From the NCBI RefSeq assembly GCF_900107415.1, contig NZ_FNPX01000019.1, positions 1-64,000 on the forward strand: a stretch of DNA of 64,000 nt, read 5' to 3'. The stretch's first letter is position 1, and each line of letters starts with the position of its first letter. Origin of the DNA: Jannaschia faecimaris. GTDB lineage: Bacteria; Pseudomonadota; Alphaproteobacteria; Rhodobacterales; Rhodobacteraceae. The notes beneath the pieces are model-generated. The model saw only the letters and a list, made by a program, of their open reading frames with translations. It was not told where the DNA came from and made no database searches. Of this stretch, positions 63,221 through 64,000 are shown piece after piece. Made by a program: the position numbers and the translations under genes.

Positions 63221-63841
63221 CTACCCCCACCGATAATTGAAACTCACCGAAATGCGGTTCTCTTCCGAGTTGTTCATCGGAACCTCGTGCCGCAGCCAGC
63301 TTTCCCACAGCAGGACCTCCCCCACCTCAGGCGCGACGTAAGCGAAGGTCTTCAGTTTCGCGCGCGCCTCTTTCCGTCGGGGTGGGGCCGCCATCATCAT
63401 CGGCAGGCGGGGATCCTCGAACTTGATCGCGCTCGTCCCCTCGGGCATCGACACGTAGGTCGTCCCCGAGATCACCGAGTGCGGATGCAGGTGGCCCGAG
63501 TGGGTGCCGCCCTCAGGCAGAATGTTGATCCAGATATCCTCAAGCTTCAACTTCTTGTCACCCAGATCGAACTCCAGGTCCTCAGCGAAATCCGCAACGT
63601 GACGGTCCAGCGCCTTGACGAGCGCCTTGAACACCGGAAACCGCCACGGCAGGTCGGTCAGCGAAGCATAACTGGTGTAGCCAGGATAGGCGTTTTCTTC
63701 GCACCAGTCGTGGCCCGCGTCGTCGTCACCCGCGACCGAAAGGCACGTCGCCTCCAGTTCCGAGTGGTCGACGGCGGGCGCATGCTCCGAAAGGGCTGCG
63801 CGGTAAAGGCGGGTCACAAAGAGAGAGGATATTTTTGACAT
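63221..63841 (-). CDS. TIGR02466-type putative 2OG-Fe(II) oxygenase
   Basis: A 206-residue protein of the TIGR02466 group. The iron-binding region is visible as GGTHSGHLHPHSVISGTTYV, with the distal His in LLWESWLRHEVPMNNSEENR, whose Arg (ENRISVSFNYRW) could bind 2-oxoglutarate. These enzymes hydroxylate small molecules or proteins; the substrate is unknown. The ATG at 63841 is followed by MSKISSLFVTRLYRA. It diverges from the YdcH gene. Confidence 0.85.
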   Translation of the reverse strand: MSKISSLFVTRLYRAALSEHAPAVDHSELEATCLSVAGDDDAGHDWCEENAYPGYTSYASLTDLPWRFPVFKALVKALDRHVADFAEDLEFDLGDKKLKLEDIWINILPEGGTHSGHLHPHSVISGTTYVSMPEGTSAIKFEDPRLPMMMAAPPRRKEARAKLKTFAYVAPEVGEVLLWESWLRHEVPMNNSEENRISVSFNYRWG

Positions 63842-63960
63842 ATCGGCCTGATACCCGACTGCCGAGGCGGTGGCGAGAGGGCTGCTGTCCGCTTGATCTT
63901 GGTCAAGGAGGTGCCGGGCCTGCTACGGTTAGGACGGTCAGGCAAACAGGAGAGACAGAT

Positions 63961-64000
63961 GTCCCACACCCCCCACGAACTGTCAGAAGAATTCCCCGAA
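63961..64000 (+). CDS. YdcH/DUF465 family protein (partial, N-terminus)
   Basis: Only 13 codons are present: MSHTPHELSEEFP.. This N-terminus matches small DUF465/YdcH proteins (about 60-80 residues). An AGGAGAGACAG site precedes the start. The rest lies outside the window. Function unknown. Confidence 0.72.

Noticed and set aside
1-64000. CRISPR arrays, rRNA genes and prophage structural genes
   Set aside because: No regularly spaced repeats, no rRNA sequence and no capsid, tail or terminase genes were seen in the window.

Overview
This 64 kb window comes from a member of the Rhodobacterales (Roseobacter group, Alphaproteobacteria). The evidence is a high-GC alphaproteobacterial coding style, hom-glpX-recJ synteny, a propionyl-CoA carboxylase/methylmalonyl-CoA mutase locus with a PccR-type regulator, an aapJQMP amino-acid transporter, PHB genes, a zinc-type adenylate kinase and a LuxR/LuxI pair beside the alpha operon. 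No taxon name can be proved from the sequence alone.

Layout. (1) 1-1400: the right end of an IS3-family element sits inside a frameshifted tyrosine integrase next to tRNA-Cys, the remains of an integrated element. (2) 1.5-12.3 kb: core genes: pcm-tolC, an acidic PopZ-like protein, efp, a TetR regulator, hom, an aldo/keto reductase, glpX and recJ. (3) 12.4-21.6 kb: a metal-resistance island between tRNA-Glu and tRNA-Gln. It holds a Crp/Fnr regulator, two secreted His/Met-rich unknowns, a DUF411 protein, cytochrome c, CopC, CopD, a TAT-exported multicopper oxidase (frameshifted), a small membrane gene with two in-frame stops, a CsoR repressor, a DUF305 membrane protein fused to the tail of a DUF2924 gene, and a large serine recombinase. 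Two nearly identical 21-bp palindromes mark a likely CsoR regulon. (4) 21.6-35.9 kb: propionyl-CoA assimilation (mcm, pccA, pccB) with small lipoproteins and unknowns between the carboxylase genes, an MFS exporter, the PccR-like regulator with TTTGCAAA sites at pccB and at its own gene, and a CoxG-like protein. (5) 36-39.9 kb: divergent phaC and phaZ. (6) 40.2-44.7 kb: aapJQMP. (7) 44.9-49 kb: an overlapping run rarA, crcB, RluA-type pseudouridine synthase, HAD phosphatase, ATP12 chaperone. (8) 49.1-50.4 kb: luxR-luxI. (9) 50.7-62.6 kb: spc/alpha ribosomal operons on the minus strand, interrupted between rplO and rpmD by three unrelated genes and an intrinsic terminator, and detached from rplP upstream of rpmC. 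(10) 63.2-64 kb: a TIGR02466-type 2OG-Fe(II) oxygenase and the first codons of a YdcH/DUF465 protein.

The most interesting parts are the copper island (chimeric DUF305-DUF2924 gene, paired CsoR operators, two decayed genes beside intact ones), the broken integrase with an IS end, the PccR site that overlaps its own Shine-Dalgarno sequence, a pair of tiny look-alike lipoproteins between pccA and pccB, and the split ribosomal operon. I found no CRISPR array, rRNA, prophage structural genes or restriction system.
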